64,000 bases of DNA from Geomonas azotofigens (GCF_018919395.1 NZ_JAHLME010000002.1:248001-312000); one strand, 5' to 3'. Counted from the stretch's first letter, positions 53,004 to 62,632 are shown. Numbers and translations: made by a program. The notes: generated by a model not told the origin, from the sequence alone.

Positions 53004-53921
53004 CTATCCTCGCCCCCCCACGACACCGCGCAAGGCATCCCAGAGGGACCGACGGGACGGCCTGTGCCTGCTGGCAGCGTCGGCCTCCCGGTTGCGGACC
53101 GTTTTCGCGGGGTGGGCGAGCGGAAAGGAGATGGCGCGAGTCGGGACGTTGGCCAATTCGCACGCCGCCTTGGTGTGCGTGGCCATGGCGCCGAACCCTA
53201 TGTTGGAGACCAGGTTCACCGCGGGGAGGATGCACAGCCGGCGCGCCGCCCAGTTGGCGAAGACCCACTGGTAGTCCCAGGTATCGATCCTGCCGCGCCA
53301 GGAGTTCTCCAGTACCTTGCCCCAATCCCTCCGCTCAGCGCGCCCCTCCAGGATTTCCGCCAGCAGCCCCTGCTCCCTGGCCTGCGGCCACCTGGTCAGG
53401 TCAACGTCGTAATCGTCCTTCCAGCGGTCGCGCCAGGTCGCCCAGCCCCAGATGTGGAAGTACCGGGAAAAGTAATAACTGTCATCGCCGAAACGGCGGC
53501 CGAACTGGAAGTTGTCGCCGCTGATCATCCCCACCTGCCGGTCCTCGCGGTAGCGCTCCAGCAATTCCTGGCAAAACCGGAAGAAGGAGGGGTCGGGGAG
53601 GCAGTCGTCCTCGAGGATGATGGCCTGCTCAACCTGGTCGAAGACCCAATCCAGTCCGCTCGCCACGCGCCGGCGACACCCCAGGTTCACGTCCGCGTAG
53701 TCGCGCAGCACCTCGCAGGGCCAGTCCACGGCCGATACGATGCGGCGCACCTCGGCGCAGCGCTCAGCCTCGTCAGCTCTGCCGGGGCGCGCGGCGTCGG
53801 CTACGATAAGCAACCGGGAAGGGCGGGCCTGCCGGATGGCGGCGAATACCCGGGCGGTGGTCTCCGGGCGGTTGAAAACGAGGAGCACCACCGGGGTGGT
53901 CAAAATGAAAGATGCGCTCAT
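53004..53921 (-). CDS. Glycosyltransferase, GT2-like (GT-A fold)
   Basis: 305 residues. TPVVLLVFNRPETTARVFAAIR at the start and the metal-binding IILEDDCLPDPSFFRFCQELL define a GT-A glycosyltransferase of the type often linked to polysaccharide clusters. HIWGWATWRDRW is a further conserved block. Donor sugar unknown. The ATG overlaps the upstream GT4 gene's stop by 4 bases. Confidence 0.85.
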   Translation of the reverse strand: MSASFILTTPVVLLVFNRPETTARVFAAIRQARPSRLLIVADAARPGRADEAERCAEVRRIVSAVDWPCEVLRDYADVNLGCRRRVASGLDWVFDQVEQAIILEDDCLPDPSFFRFCQELLERYREDRQVGMISGDNFQFGRRFGDDSYYFSRYFHIWGWATWRDRWKDDYDVDLTRWPQAREQGLLAEILEGRAERRDWGKVLENSWRGRIDTWDYQWVFANWAARRLCILPAVNLVSNIGFGAMATHTKAACELANVPTRAISFPLAHPAKTVRNREADAASRHRPSRRSLWDALRGVVGGRG

Positions 53922-55021
53922 GGCTCCCCTGTCGAGGAGAGCAGTCGCCGGTACAGATCCATCAGTCCGCGCTCCTGGCTCTCCGGTGAAAACTCGGTCT
54001 CTACCCGCTCCCCGCCTGCCCGTCCCAGCCGCTCCCTCAGATCGGGGTCGGCGAGCAGTTCGAGTATGCGCCGGGCAAAGCTCGCGGCGTCGTCGGGCGG
54101 GCAGAGGTAGCCGGTCTCTGCGTCGAGCACCGAGTCGGGCAGGCCGCCGACGTTGGAGACCACGCAGGGGAGACGGTGCGCCATCGCTTCGAGAACGGCG
54201 ATACCGTGGCTTTCCATCCTGCTGGGCTGCAGATACACGGCGCAGCGGCAGTACCAGGAGCCGGTGTCGGGGACGTACCCGGCAAAGAGGACCTGTTCCT
54301 GCAGCGAGAGGTCCCGGACCTGCCGGCGCATGTCATCCAGCAGGGGGCCGTCACCGAGCCAGACGAAGCGCGCCTGCGGGTGCTCCCTCAGCACCAACCG
54401 GGCCGTTTCCAGCCAAAGCTGCGGGTTCTTGTAGCCGACGACATGGCCCGCGGTGAGGATGAGTGGCTCGCGGTCCCGCTCCTGCGGCGCCGCGCTGCAC
54501 AGGGAGCTGTTGTGGAGGACCGAGATCGCCCCCCTCGGTATCCCCATCCGCTGCGCGATCAGGTCGGCTGCGCCGCCGGAAACGGTGACGATGCTGTTGC
54601 CAAGCCGTGCCCCGAGCCCGAGGTACCAGCGGGGGAGTATCCGGAAGCGGTGTTCCGGGACGCTGTGCAGCATGTACAGCACCGGGACCGGAAGGTAGAG
54701 CGCGACCGACATCCTGCCGGGGTCCGCCGTGGAAACCAGCACCAGGTCGGGGCGGCAGGACCAGATCGCCCGCCAGCAGAAAGCGAGGTCGAAGAGCGGC
54801 GTCGCAAGCGGGAACGTCCCCGGGCGGTTGCGGTTGGCAGCCTGGCGCAGATCGACCCGATAGCGCGAGGCCAGCCCTGTCAGCGCCCCGGGAGGTTCCC
54901 CCGCGGGCACCAGCAGCACGGTATCGATGCCGCGGCGCCGGTGCGCCTCGAGAAGCCTTTCCAGGAAGCGGAAGGTTCCCCCGTAACTGCCGGTCTCGGT
55001 AAGGACGACGAGTATTCTCAT
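53918..55021 (-). CDS. Glycosyltransferase family 4 (GT-B fold)
   Basis: 367 residues. MRILVVLTETGSYGGTFRFLERLL at the N-terminus; C-terminal donor-site block SRMESHGIAVLEAMAHRLPCVVSNVGGLPD with the E-x7-E motif. Sugar specificity cannot be read from the sequence. Six bases separate it from the methyltransferase gene upstream. Confidence 0.92.
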   Translation of the reverse strand: MRILVVLTETGSYGGTFRFLERLLEAHRRRGIDTVLLVPAGEPPGALTGLASRYRVDLRQAANRNRPGTFPLATPLFDLAFCWRAIWSCRPDLVLVSTADPGRMSVALYLPVPVLYMLHSVPEHRFRILPRWYLGLGARLGNSIVTVSGGAADLIAQRMGIPRGAISVLHNSSLCSAAPQERDREPLILTAGHVVGYKNPQLWLETARLVLREHPQARFVWLGDGPLLDDMRRQVRDLSLQEQVLFAGYVPDTGSWYCRCAVYLQPSRMESHGIAVLEAMAHRLPCVVSNVGGLPDSVLDAETGYLCPPDDAASFARRILELLADPDLRERLGRAGGERVETEFSPESQERGLMDLYRRLLSSTGEP

Positions 55022-55027
55022 GGGGCC

Positions 55028-55867
55028 TCAGCGTTTGCGCGCGATCAAAAGACGCATGTCGGCGCAGCGTGCGTGCCATTTCTCCCAGACCCCGGCGGGC
55101 ACGCTGCGTTCGCGGCAAACCAGGTAGTCCAGCTCGCGCAGCACCTCGCAGCGGGGCTCCAACAGCATCCGGATCCTGTCCCACTCGATGTGGTCGTCGG
55201 GGTGGGTGTGGATATCTCCCTCGTCGTCGTCAAACGTCCGCCAGCGCAGGTACAGGGCGGCGGCCAGGTAGCGCCAGCGGTTTCTGCGCCTGAGGATGCC
55301 GAGGAGGTAGCGCCCGAGCCCCTGCCGCTCCGCCACCAGGCGATCCCCCAGTTCAGCTTGGTACGCCTGGTAATCTGGTGAACTGCCCCAGAAGTCCGGG
55401 CAGACCTCATGGTCGAGGTAGACCACCCCGCCCGGCTTCAGGACCCTCACGAACTCCTCGATGACGCCCAGGTAGTCGGGGACGTGGTGCAGCACGGAAT
55501 AAACGGCGACCATGTCGAAGGAGCCGTCGGCGAACTGCGACAGATCCCGGCCATTGAGCAGGGACAGTTCCAGGTGCCCGGAGCCTCCGGCCATGGCCTT
55601 CAGTTCCTTGAGGCAGCCGCTGGAAACGTCGGAGGCGACCACGCGGGCGCCGAGTTCGAGCAGGTGTCGGGTCAGGTTGCCGGTGCCGGCGCCGAAGTCG
55701 AGCACCCGCGGATGCGCGGGAGCGTCGTCGATCGACTCCAGGGCGAAGCGAAGCTGTGCGCGAATCCTCGCCTGCTCGCTCTCGTTGAAGATCTCGGCGT
55801 GACGGGCCTCATAGACCGGCGCGATCAGGTTGTGGATCCTGCTGTTGTAGTCGATACGCTCAGACAT
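55028..55867 (-). CDS. Class I SAM-dependent methyltransferase
   Basis: 279 residues. SAM-binding VLDFGAGTGNLTRHLLELGARVVASDVS, then FDMVAVYSVLHHVPD and LKPGGVVYLDHE. The C-terminal third is an added helical region (RRRNRWRYLAAALYLRWRTFDDDEGDIH). Likely sugar methylation. ATG at 55867 follows AGGGA by 8 bases and overlaps the upstream GT2 gene by 8 bases. Confidence 0.9.
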   Translation of the reverse strand: MSERIDYNSRIHNLIAPVYEARHAEIFNESEQARIRAQLRFALESIDDAPAHPRVLDFGAGTGNLTRHLLELGARVVASDVSSGCLKELKAMAGGSGHLELSLLNGRDLSQFADGSFDMVAVYSVLHHVPDYLGVIEEFVRVLKPGGVVYLDHEVCPDFWGSSPDYQAYQAELGDRLVAERQGLGRYLLGILRRRNRWRYLAAALYLRWRTFDDDEGDIHTHPDDHIEWDRIRMLLEPRCEVLRELDYLVCRERSVPAGVWEKWHARCADMRLLIARKR

Positions 55868-56873
55868 GTCGTAGTCCCTGCAGGGTCCAGGCTCCTGCCG
55901 CCGTGAGGCGGCGCCAGGGTGAGGCGTTGCCGGTGCTCCAAAGCCGCGACCCAAGGCACCTGCGCCAGGAGCACGCCCCCAGGCGGGCCAGCCTTCGGCA
56001 CTCGGAAAACCAGATATGGAGCAGCCACTGGGAAAAGAAGCCGTGGTCGTAGATCCCGGCGGCCCGGTTTGCCGCCTGCAGTTTCAGGAGCCACCGCTCG
56101 GCCCGGTCCAACTGCCGCGGGTCGACCGGTAGGGTGCCGTTCACCACCTGTTCGTGTAGTTCCTGCTCGGCGGGGCTTGGTGTCACCCCGAGTTCCAGCA
56201 CCTTCTTAAGCCGCAGCGGCGCCACCGCCGCAAGCTGCTCGGCGCGGTGCCTGGAGCTGACCTGATCCGGGGTGACGCGGTAATCGAGCAGTACCTCCTG
56301 GATGTTGGCGAACTGCATGTACGCCAGGGCTCGTCCCCAGAGTTCGAAGTCCTCCAGGTGCAGGTACGCGGGATCGTAGTAAAGCCCGTGCTCGAGAAAG
56401 AGGCCGCGGCGCAGCATCACCGAGGGATGCGCGACGCCGACGATGTTGAACTGGCGGCACCGGATCTCTTCTGAGCTGGGGGGAAGTTTCCAGACGTAGC
56501 CGTCCGGGAAAAAGCGGACCCAACTGCCGCAGACACCGACCTCGGGGTGGGAGTCCAGGAAGGCCACCTGGCGTGCCAGGCGCCTGGGCCGGCTGATGTC
56601 GTCGGCGTCCATGCGGGCCACGTATTCCCCTCGGGCCAGGTCGAGCCCGCGATTGAGCGAGGCGATCAGTCCCAGGTTGTGTCCGTTTTTAACCAGGCGG
56701 ATGCGCGGGTCATCATAGGAAAGGACGATCGCAGCGCTTTTGTCGGTCGAGCCGTCATCGATCACGAGCAGCTCGAAATCCGGGTAGGACTGCCCCAGGA
56801 TGCTCTCCACCGCCTCGGTCACAAATGCCGCACCGTTGAAGACGGGCATCAGCACGGTTACGCGCGGCTCCAT
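55860..56873 (-). CDS. Glycosyltransferase family 2
   Basis: 337 residues. VTVLMPVFNGAAFVTEAVESIL, LLVIDDGSTDKS and the DxD-type YVARMDADDISRP are textbook GT2. The C-terminal 100 residues are basic and helical, probably membrane-proximal. ATG at 56873 shares a base with the upstream stop (TGATG). Confidence 0.93.
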   Translation of the reverse strand: MEPRVTVLMPVFNGAAFVTEAVESILGQSYPDFELLVIDDGSTDKSAAIVLSYDDPRIRLVKNGHNLGLIASLNRGLDLARGEYVARMDADDISRPRRLARQVAFLDSHPEVGVCGSWVRFFPDGYVWKLPPSSEEIRCRQFNIVGVAHPSVMLRRGLFLEHGLYYDPAYLHLEDFELWGRALAYMQFANIQEVLLDYRVTPDQVSSRHRAEQLAAVAPLRLKKVLELGVTPSPAEQELHEQVVNGTLPVDPRQLDRAERWLLKLQAANRAAGIYDHGFFSQWLLHIWFSECRRLARLGACSWRRCLGSRLWSTGNASPWRRLTAAGAWTLQGLRHV

Positions 56874-57757
56874 CAGTTCTCCACCTTCAACCAGGAAGCC
56901 GGCAGCAGGTCCGTCGTGTCGATGGCGGGGTCGCTGAACCAGCGCGCCGGGGCGATCACCACCTTGCCGGGATGCTCCCCGAGCCAGGCTCCCCACCAGC
57001 TGAAGGAGCTGTTCGCCGTGATATGGTGCTGACAGCTGCTCATGAGCCTAAGGTCCTCGTGGGGGTGGTCCGGGCCGTTATGCCCGACCACGGTCATGGG
57101 ATGGGGGATGGCGAAATGGTCGCGCACCCACTCCGGGTCGTCTGAAAAGACGAAGAAGTGCGGCTGAGACACCCGCGCGGCGATCATCGCGACCGCTTTA
57201 TGGTAGTAGCGGTCGCTGCACGACCCGTGCTTGGCCGCTATCCTTCTGTCGGTCAGGTAGTCGCCGCGCCTGACATGCAGCGAAACCGACTGGCACCGGG
57301 TTATCTGCCGCAGCACCTCGCCGTTGGCGCCGGCAGGCGGCGAGGGAAGCGTGAAATCGTCACGCAAAAGTGAAGCGGCATCGACAAAGTACTTTTCGCT
57401 TTGCCAGTACCCGTCCAGGCAGACGTCGTCGCCCAGGTCGAGAATCGCCGGGTCGAAGCGGAAACCGCGCTCCCGGACGTGGGTCTGGCGGTAGCCCGGC
57501 TTGACGGTTTGCCACAGGCGGCCGCCCAACCCACCCGGCTTTTGCCACAGCCTCCGGCTTTCCTGCGCCGTGGCGAGGGCGGCCTTGATGGGGAAAGGCG
57601 CGAGTGCGTAGGCGCGCGGGGTTATGCCCGGCTCCGCCGTGGACAGGCGCGAGATGTCCAGTTTCAGGGAGGCGCCGAGGTGAAAAGCGAGCCGGCGTCC
57701 GGCCGCGTACTGGAACATCTGGTTCCCCATGCCACCCTGCAGGTAGACGATGATCAT
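56873..57757 (-). CDS. Alpha-1,2-fucosyltransferase (GT11)
   Basis: 294 residues. MIIVYLQGGMGNQMFQYAAGRRLA is the GT11 start, SLHVRRGDYLTDRR the HxRRGDY GDP-fucose binding motif, and ANSSFSWWGAWLG the third conserved motif. It transfers fucose from GDP-fucose in alpha-1,2 linkage, implying fucose (or a similar deoxysugar) in the surface glycan. The GDP-fucose genes are not in the window. ATG at 57757 is set by homology; the ribosome site is weak. Confidence 0.93.
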   Translation of the reverse strand: MIIVYLQGGMGNQMFQYAAGRRLAFHLGASLKLDISRLSTAEPGITPRAYALAPFPIKAALATAQESRRLWQKPGGLGGRLWQTVKPGYRQTHVRERGFRFDPAILDLGDDVCLDGYWQSEKYFVDAASLLRDDFTLPSPPAGANGEVLRQITRCQSVSLHVRRGDYLTDRRIAAKHGSCSDRYYHKAVAMIAARVSQPHFFVFSDDPEWVRDHFAIPHPMTVVGHNGPDHPHEDLRLMSSCQHHITANSSFSWWGAWLGEHPGKVVIAPARWFSDPAIDTTDLLPASWLKVEN

Positions 57758-57770
57758 AGCGGCGACCTGC

Positions 57771-58466
57771 TCACCTTTTGACGGACCGCACATGGCAGCC
57801 GTAATGCAGCAGTTCCGAGGAGCCGCGGTCGTCGCGGCAGAAGCGCTCCAGCATGTGCAGCACCACGCGCACGGACAGCAGCTCCCAAAGCCGCGGGCGC
57901 TTGCCGACGTACAGGTCGGCCACGGTGGGGATGCGACGCACCTCCTGTGCGAGGTATTCGAAGTAGTTGCCGTTCTCGACCAGCTCCTCGATCTCGAAGC
58001 CGCAAGCGTCAAGGTGGGTCCGGTAGAAATAGCGGCTGAAGCCACTGTAAAAGTGATACGGCGCGAAATGGGTCAGGCTGCAGAAGGGGGCGGTCAGGAT
58101 CAGGGTCCCCCCTTTTTTCAGCAGGCGGCTGAACTCCCTGAGGGCGGCCAGCGGGTCGGGGAGGTGTTCGAACACCTCGACGCACATGATGGCGTCAAAC
58201 GATGCGTCCGGCTCGGGAATGGAGGTAATGTCGCTGACGATATCGAGCCTGCTCTGGTCCCAGGCGCCCGTCTGCAGCCCCTTGGCGTCCCCCTTGCCGT
58301 CGTACTGGGCGAAGTCCTGGGCAACGTAGTCCAGGTGGCTGCAGAATCTCCGGTAATTCTGTTCTCCCGCACCGGCATCGAGGATCCTGGAGCCAGCAGG
58401 TATCGCCGACAGAGCGGCCTCAAGCCATTTTTCGCGCGTATGCAGGTTTGCGGTCCCGACGGTCAT
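57771..58466 (-). CDS. Class I SAM-dependent methyltransferase
   Basis: 231 residues. ILDAGAGEQNYRRFCSHLDYVAQDF, FDAIMCVEVFEHLPDPLAALREFSRLLKKGGTLILTAPFCSLTHF: a Methyltransf_11-like domain as often found in O-antigen clusters. ATG at 58466 overlaps the radical SAM gene's stop (ATGA), so translation is coupled. Confidence 0.9.
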   Translation of the reverse strand: MTVGTANLHTREKWLEAALSAIPAGSRILDAGAGEQNYRRFCSHLDYVAQDFAQYDGKGDAKGLQTGAWDQSRLDIVSDITSIPEPDASFDAIMCVEVFEHLPDPLAALREFSRLLKKGGTLILTAPFCSLTHFAPYHFYSGFSRYFYRTHLDACGFEIEELVENGNYFEYLAQEVRRIPTVADLYVGKRPRLWELLSVRVVLHMLERFCRDDRGSSELLHYGCHVRSVKR

Positions 58467-59446
58467 TTTCTTCCCGTTAACGATCTCATTTTGGCCTTGA
58501 GGCGGTCGAGGTAAGCCAGTCGGGATCGGTAAAATTCCGGCATTGACATCCATGCGTCGCAGGAACGGCATGGCTTTTCTGTAACCGTCCCCAGAACGTG
58601 CTGTTCTCTCATATGCCTGACCTGCGTATTCCAGATCTCCCGCAACGGTTTTTCGTGGACCGATGGGAGGTTGGATAAGAGCTGGTAATCATGACAGCAA
58701 AAAACGACATTGCCTTCAGCTGATATCACGAGCGCCGTCCACAAGAAGTGGCACGGATATCTCTTTGACGTGGAGCCAGTAAGGCTTCTCCGTACGCCAA
58801 ACCGGGCTGGCAGCCGCAATTTCCCGGCCCAGTCGTCGATGGGGATAAAACTCACCGGGATCTTCCTCTGGCTCCAGAATTTCCTGATCTGCTCCAGATC
58901 GCCAAAGGTCAGATCGGATACGATACAATCGACCCGTACACTGCATCTGCCGTTATGAACCTTGTTCAAACGGGAAAACTCGAGGATATTGGCAAGAACC
59001 TGATCGTAATCGGCTCCGACACGTATCTTCTCGTAGGTCTCTTTTGTACAGCCGTCGAAGGAGAATATGATCTCCCCGAGACCGGCCACTATCAGCCTCT
59101 CAGCAAGATCTGCATCCAGTTTGGTAGCGTTGGTGGTCAATCCGACATCATGTCCCCTGGACGCGGCATAGGCCACGAAATTCACGATTTCAGGGTTCAA
59201 TAACGGCTCGCCGAGCTGGTTCAGCCTGATGCTTCGAGGCCTTTCGGAAACCTGATCGATGATGATTTTATAGGTTTCCAGGGACATGCAGGAATAGCTT
59301 CTGCCATTCATGTTGTTTCGTGAATCGGGAACAGGACACATCTCGCACCGCAGGTTGCAGCCCATGTACGACTCAACCAGAATGGTGTCCGGAAGCTCTC
59401 CGATATCGCATCTTCTCTGGTTGAAGTATTTCTGATGTCTGGTCAT
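58463..59446 (-). CDS. Radical SAM/SPASM domain protein
   Basis: 327 residues. CNLRCEMC (30-37) is the CxxxCxxC site of the radical SAM 4Fe-4S cluster; GEPLLNPEI and LTTNATKL follow. A SPASM-like C-terminus has PCHFLW, VVFCCHDY and PCRSCDAW for an auxiliary cluster. In sugar clusters such enzymes may carry out deoxygenation, epimerisation or C-C chemistry on the glycan; no substrate can be named. Base composition looks AT-richer than its neighbours, suggesting later acquisition. Confidence 0.88.
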   Translation of the reverse strand: MTRHQKYFNQRRCDIGELPDTILVESYMGCNLRCEMCPVPDSRNNMNGRSYSCMSLETYKIIIDQVSERPRSIRLNQLGEPLLNPEIVNFVAYAASRGHDVGLTTNATKLDADLAERLIVAGLGEIIFSFDGCTKETYEKIRVGADYDQVLANILEFSRLNKVHNGRCSVRVDCIVSDLTFGDLEQIRKFWSQRKIPVSFIPIDDWAGKLRLPARFGVRRSLTGSTSKRYPCHFLWTALVISAEGNVVFCCHDYQLLSNLPSVHEKPLREIWNTQVRHMREQHVLGTVTEKPCRSCDAWMSMPEFYRSRLAYLDRLKAKMRSLTGRK

Positions 59447-59498
59447 GTCACCTCAAAACGGCCTTCATCATCTCGGGAACAACGTATGCCAGCCGCGT

Positions 59499-60290
59499 TC
59501 ATGGTGCCGGTTTTTTGAACCAAAAGCACCCGCAGCCGTACGTCTGTGCATCGGCCAGCGCCTTGCCGGCGTCGACAACCAAACCGCCAGCCGCGGGGTC
59601 GTCAGGTACCAGGGAGAATTCAACCAGGTCGAGGCCGTGAAACAGCTCGAGTACCTGGCTGTAGGAATAGATCCGGTGTGCGTTGAACATGCAACAGGGC
59701 CTGCCGCCCACCGGAACCACGAACAGCAGCGAGCCGCAAGGCGCGAGCACCCGCTTCAATTCGGCAACCGCCTTCAGATCCCCTTCAGGATCAAGCGGGT
59801 CGCCATAGCGGCCGAGCCCCACATGCTCCACCACGTGCATGCAGGAGAGGGACGCGATGCTCTCGTCGTCAAAAGGCAGCCTCAGCAGGTCCGCGGCATC
59901 GCAGGAGAGGTCCGAAAGACGCAGGTCCACCGGGCGGTAATCGTAGAACCTCACGGGCACGAACGCGGACACCAGGGTACAGAAGTGCAGGGAAGACGAT
60001 ACGTCGACGTGCGACTGCGGCCTTATCTGGGCCACTTTCCGTGCGCCCCATGCCGTGTGATACACGTAGTGACGGTCGAAGCCGGTGTTCGCGGTCTTGT
60101 CGTGCAGGCAGGGATATCTGTCGCGCCATTCGAGCTGGAAACGGTCAGCCGCACCGCAAAGTTCGGAGAACCGCTTGAATTCCTGCCTGAAGGCGCGGTA
60201 CGCCCTCAGTTCGCCGGCCAAGGAAAGCAGTTTTCCCGCCAGCGCGCGGAACGGGCCCAGCACCCCTGCGGCGCCCTCGCCCATCAGCAT
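59499..60290 (-). CDS. DUF268 protein, methyltransferase-like fold
   Basis: 263 residues. FDRHYVYHTAWGARKVAQIRPQSHVDVSSSLHF, then LLRLPFDDESIASLSCMHVVEHVGLGRYGDPLDPEGD and LLFVVPVGGRP are DUF268 features. The fold resembles class I methyltransferases and members lie in polysaccharide loci, but the reaction is not known. It lies between a GT2 gene (10 bases) and the radical SAM gene (52 bases). Confidence 0.85.
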   Translation of the reverse strand: MLMGEGAAGVLGPFRALAGKLLSLAGELRAYRAFRQEFKRFSELCGAADRFQLEWRDRYPCLHDKTANTGFDRHYVYHTAWGARKVAQIRPQSHVDVSSSLHFCTLVSAFVPVRFYDYRPVDLRLSDLSCDAADLLRLPFDDESIASLSCMHVVEHVGLGRYGDPLDPEGDLKAVAELKRVLAPCGSLLFVVPVGGRPCCMFNAHRIYSYSQVLELFHGLDLVEFSLVPDDPAAGGLVVDAGKALADAQTYGCGCFWFKKPAP

Positions 60291-60300
60291 GACGCAGCCT

Positions 60301-61185
60301 TCATTTCTTGCCCCTGTGCTTGTCGAGAAAAGGACCGACCATTTTCAGGACGTTCCGCTTCATGTGGCAGTTGAAGGGAGCGGCCCTCTTGAACAGATCG
60401 GCGGTTTTGAAGTCGTCGTTAAATTCCTTCTCTATCCAGCCTCCCGTGTTCACGGCAACGGGATCGTAAAAGATCCCCTCCCACTTCTCAAGGTAGGCGC
60501 GATGATCCTTCTTCTGGGTTTCCAGGTTGCTCTTCCTGACGTCGGCTGCGGTGTGGTAGTAGTGCTCGATGAACGAGTCGGGTGAGTCTATGCAGGCATA
60601 CCCGTTTTGCCACATTTTCAGACAGAGGTCGCCATCCGCATGGTAGAAGTGAAAGGTCTCCTCGTCCACATATCCCACCTGAGCGAGCGCCTCCTTCAGG
60701 TACAGTCCGTGATTCACGAAGATGCGGTCCCCGAGCGTCAGCCCCACCCAATACTTCTCCTGGTCCGGCCAGTTGCGCCAGTAAAAAGCCACGGCGCCGA
60801 CCTTTTCCCCCGCTCCCAGGCGCTCCTCAAAGAGCCGTACGCCGTTGACGATCGCACCTGGGACCACCAGGCAGTCGTCGCTTAGCATGCAGACGAACTT
60901 CCCCTGGGCGCACGTGAAGCCAAGGTTCATGAAGTAGCCCCAGGAACGCCGCTCGATCCTTTTCCCCTGCCACGTGCCGCGGTTATGCTGCACGATGGTG
61001 ATGATGTCCTTTTGCTTCATAAGCCACGGCAGGGTGCCGTCGCCGGAGCCTCCATCGACGACGATGACCTCGGCGGCGGAGCCGAACCCCTCCAACTCCC
61101 GCCTGACACTCTCTACGGTAAGTCTGAGAAAACTCAGGCGGTTATAAGAGCCTATTACAACAGAGATCACCTTCTGGGTAGCCAC
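60301..61185 (-). CDS. Glycosyltransferase family 2
   Basis: 294 residues. SVVIGSYNRLSFLRLTVESV, EVIVVDGGSGDGT and FVCMLSDDCLVVPGAI (DD motif) show a GT-A enzyme. The second half (HADGDLCLKMWQNGYACIDSPDSFIEHYYH) is typical of this branch. GTG at 61185 follows AGGAGAGG by 9 bases; the longer frame lacks a site. Confidence 0.9.
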   Translation of the reverse strand: MATQKVISVVIGSYNRLSFLRLTVESVRRELEGFGSAAEVIVVDGGSGDGTLPWLMKQKDIITIVQHNRGTWQGKRIERRSWGYFMNLGFTCAQGKFVCMLSDDCLVVPGAIVNGVRLFEERLGAGEKVGAVAFYWRNWPDQEKYWVGLTLGDRIFVNHGLYLKEALAQVGYVDEETFHFYHADGDLCLKMWQNGYACIDSPDSFIEHYYHTAADVRKSNLETQKKDHRAYLEKWEGIFYDPVAVNTGGWIEKEFNDDFKTADLFKRAAPFNCHMKRNVLKMVGPFLDKHRGKK

Positions 61186-61294
61186 GGTCTTTGCCTCTCC
61201 TGTCCTGGGGCTTTCCGAAAAACGATACGCCCCCCGCCCTGCCGACGTTCGGCCGACGCGGCTGAGCACCCATTGCCACGGCCCCCCTCCGACA

Positions 61295-62632
61295 TCAGGC
61301 GGACCTCGTATTCTTGCCGAAATCGGTCAGCACCTCTTCGAAAAAATCGAGGTAGCATCCTCCGGTCCGGGTAATGCTGAAGCGCTCTTTCGCGTCCGAT
61401 GCCGCTGAATGCGAAAGTTGATTGACCAGTGCGGCATCGCCGAGCAGCCGGCATATGGCGGAGCCCAGGCGCCTGTGGTCACCGACAGGGGTCAGTATTC
61501 CTGTGGCATGGTCCCGACCGTAGAGGTTGACTGCGTCGGCATCACCCTCGTGGCGTAATCCCTTAACCTGTTCCGGGATGCCGCCGACCGAAGTGGCGAC
61601 CACGGGGGTCCCGCAGGAAAGGGCTTCGATCACCGTGTTGGGGAAGTTCTCAGCCCGCGCCGCGTGGATGTACAGGTCGGCGGCCTGGTAGAAGGCTGCG
61701 ATCTCAGCGGGAGCCTGGTAGGGGACAAAGGTTATGGTGGCCCCTCCCACCTGCTCGCTTGGCGCGCTCTCGCCGACCGCCAGAAATCGAAGCTGCTTAT
61801 CCGGCATGGCCTGCGCTACCTCCGCGACCGCGCAGCGCATGGTGCTCCAATCCTTCCAAATGCTTTCGCGGATGCCGTTGGCGGCGAACATCACCACGAC
61901 CTCGCTGTTGCCGATACCGATCCGCGCCCGTGCGGCCGCTTTGTCCCCGGGACAGAAGATGCTCTGATCCACGCCGTTATTGATGACACGTGACCTTATC
62001 ACAGCCGGTTTCAAGATGGAATCTTGGACTTTAGTCATGAGCCATCGCGAAGGGGTTATCACGTTGAGCCGACAGGCGCGGTAAATGTCACTCTTTCTCT
62101 TCCAGTTTTGATGGGAGGTGTCGCGCGTCAGGGCGTATTGCACGTCCGGATAGGGACAGCTGCCGCAGCCGCTAAGCCACTTGTCGCAATCGAAGGAGTG
62201 CGCGCAGTGGCCTGCGAGGAGCCAGGCGTCGTGCAGCACAAGCACCACCGGGTGACGCCGGGACAGGTCGGCCAAGCCTGTAAGATCGAAGTACCCCCCG
62301 TGCAGGTTGTGGCAGACGATGATCGCGCCGCCAGGCAAAGCGCTGTCGAGCGACCGGCTCGCAGGATCTCCGAAGTCCTCGAAGCCGGCGAAGAGTTCGG
62401 CGCGGCGGCGCACCGAGCGCAGCAAGCGCCCCACGCTCCCCGGAAGCGAAGGTCGGACCGCGGCTCTCAGCTCTATCGTGTCGGGATCAGGGCCGAGCTT
62501 GCGCCCCACCATGCGCAAGGATCCGTGCCCCTGGCTCTTGAAGTACTCGTGCAGGGTACTGGTGACGCCTGCGGCGCCCCCCACGGTGTCCAGCGTGTTC
62601 AGCTGTATGATCTCGATTTTGGCGTCGGTCAT
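61295..62632 (-). CDS. Glycosyltransferase family 4 (WcaC-like arrangement)
   Basis: 445 residues. N-terminal IIQLNTLDTVGGAAGVTSTLHEYF, a mid-region HNLHGGYFDLTGLADLSRRHP and LHDAWLLAGHCAHSFDCDKW with cysteines CGSCPYP, as in colanic-acid type GT4 enzymes. Donor block RAENFPNTVIEALSCGTPVVATSVGGIPEQV. Probably a GDP- or UDP-sugar transferase in the glycan assembly. ATG overlaps the deacetylase stop (4 bases). Confidence 0.9.
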   Translation of the reverse strand: MTDAKIEIIQLNTLDTVGGAAGVTSTLHEYFKSQGHGSLRMVGRKLGPDPDTIELRAAVRPSLPGSVGRLLRSVRRRAELFAGFEDFGDPASRSLDSALPGGAIIVCHNLHGGYFDLTGLADLSRRHPVVLVLHDAWLLAGHCAHSFDCDKWLSGCGSCPYPDVQYALTRDTSHQNWKRKSDIYRACRLNVITPSRWLMTKVQDSILKPAVIRSRVINNGVDQSIFCPGDKAAARARIGIGNSEVVVMFAANGIRESIWKDWSTMRCAVAEVAQAMPDKQLRFLAVGESAPSEQVGGATITFVPYQAPAEIAAFYQAADLYIHAARAENFPNTVIEALSCGTPVVATSVGGIPEQVKGLRHEGDADAVNLYGRDHATGILTPVGDHRRLGSAICRLLGDAALVNQLSHSAASDAKERFSITRTGGCYLDFFEEVLTDFGKNTRSA

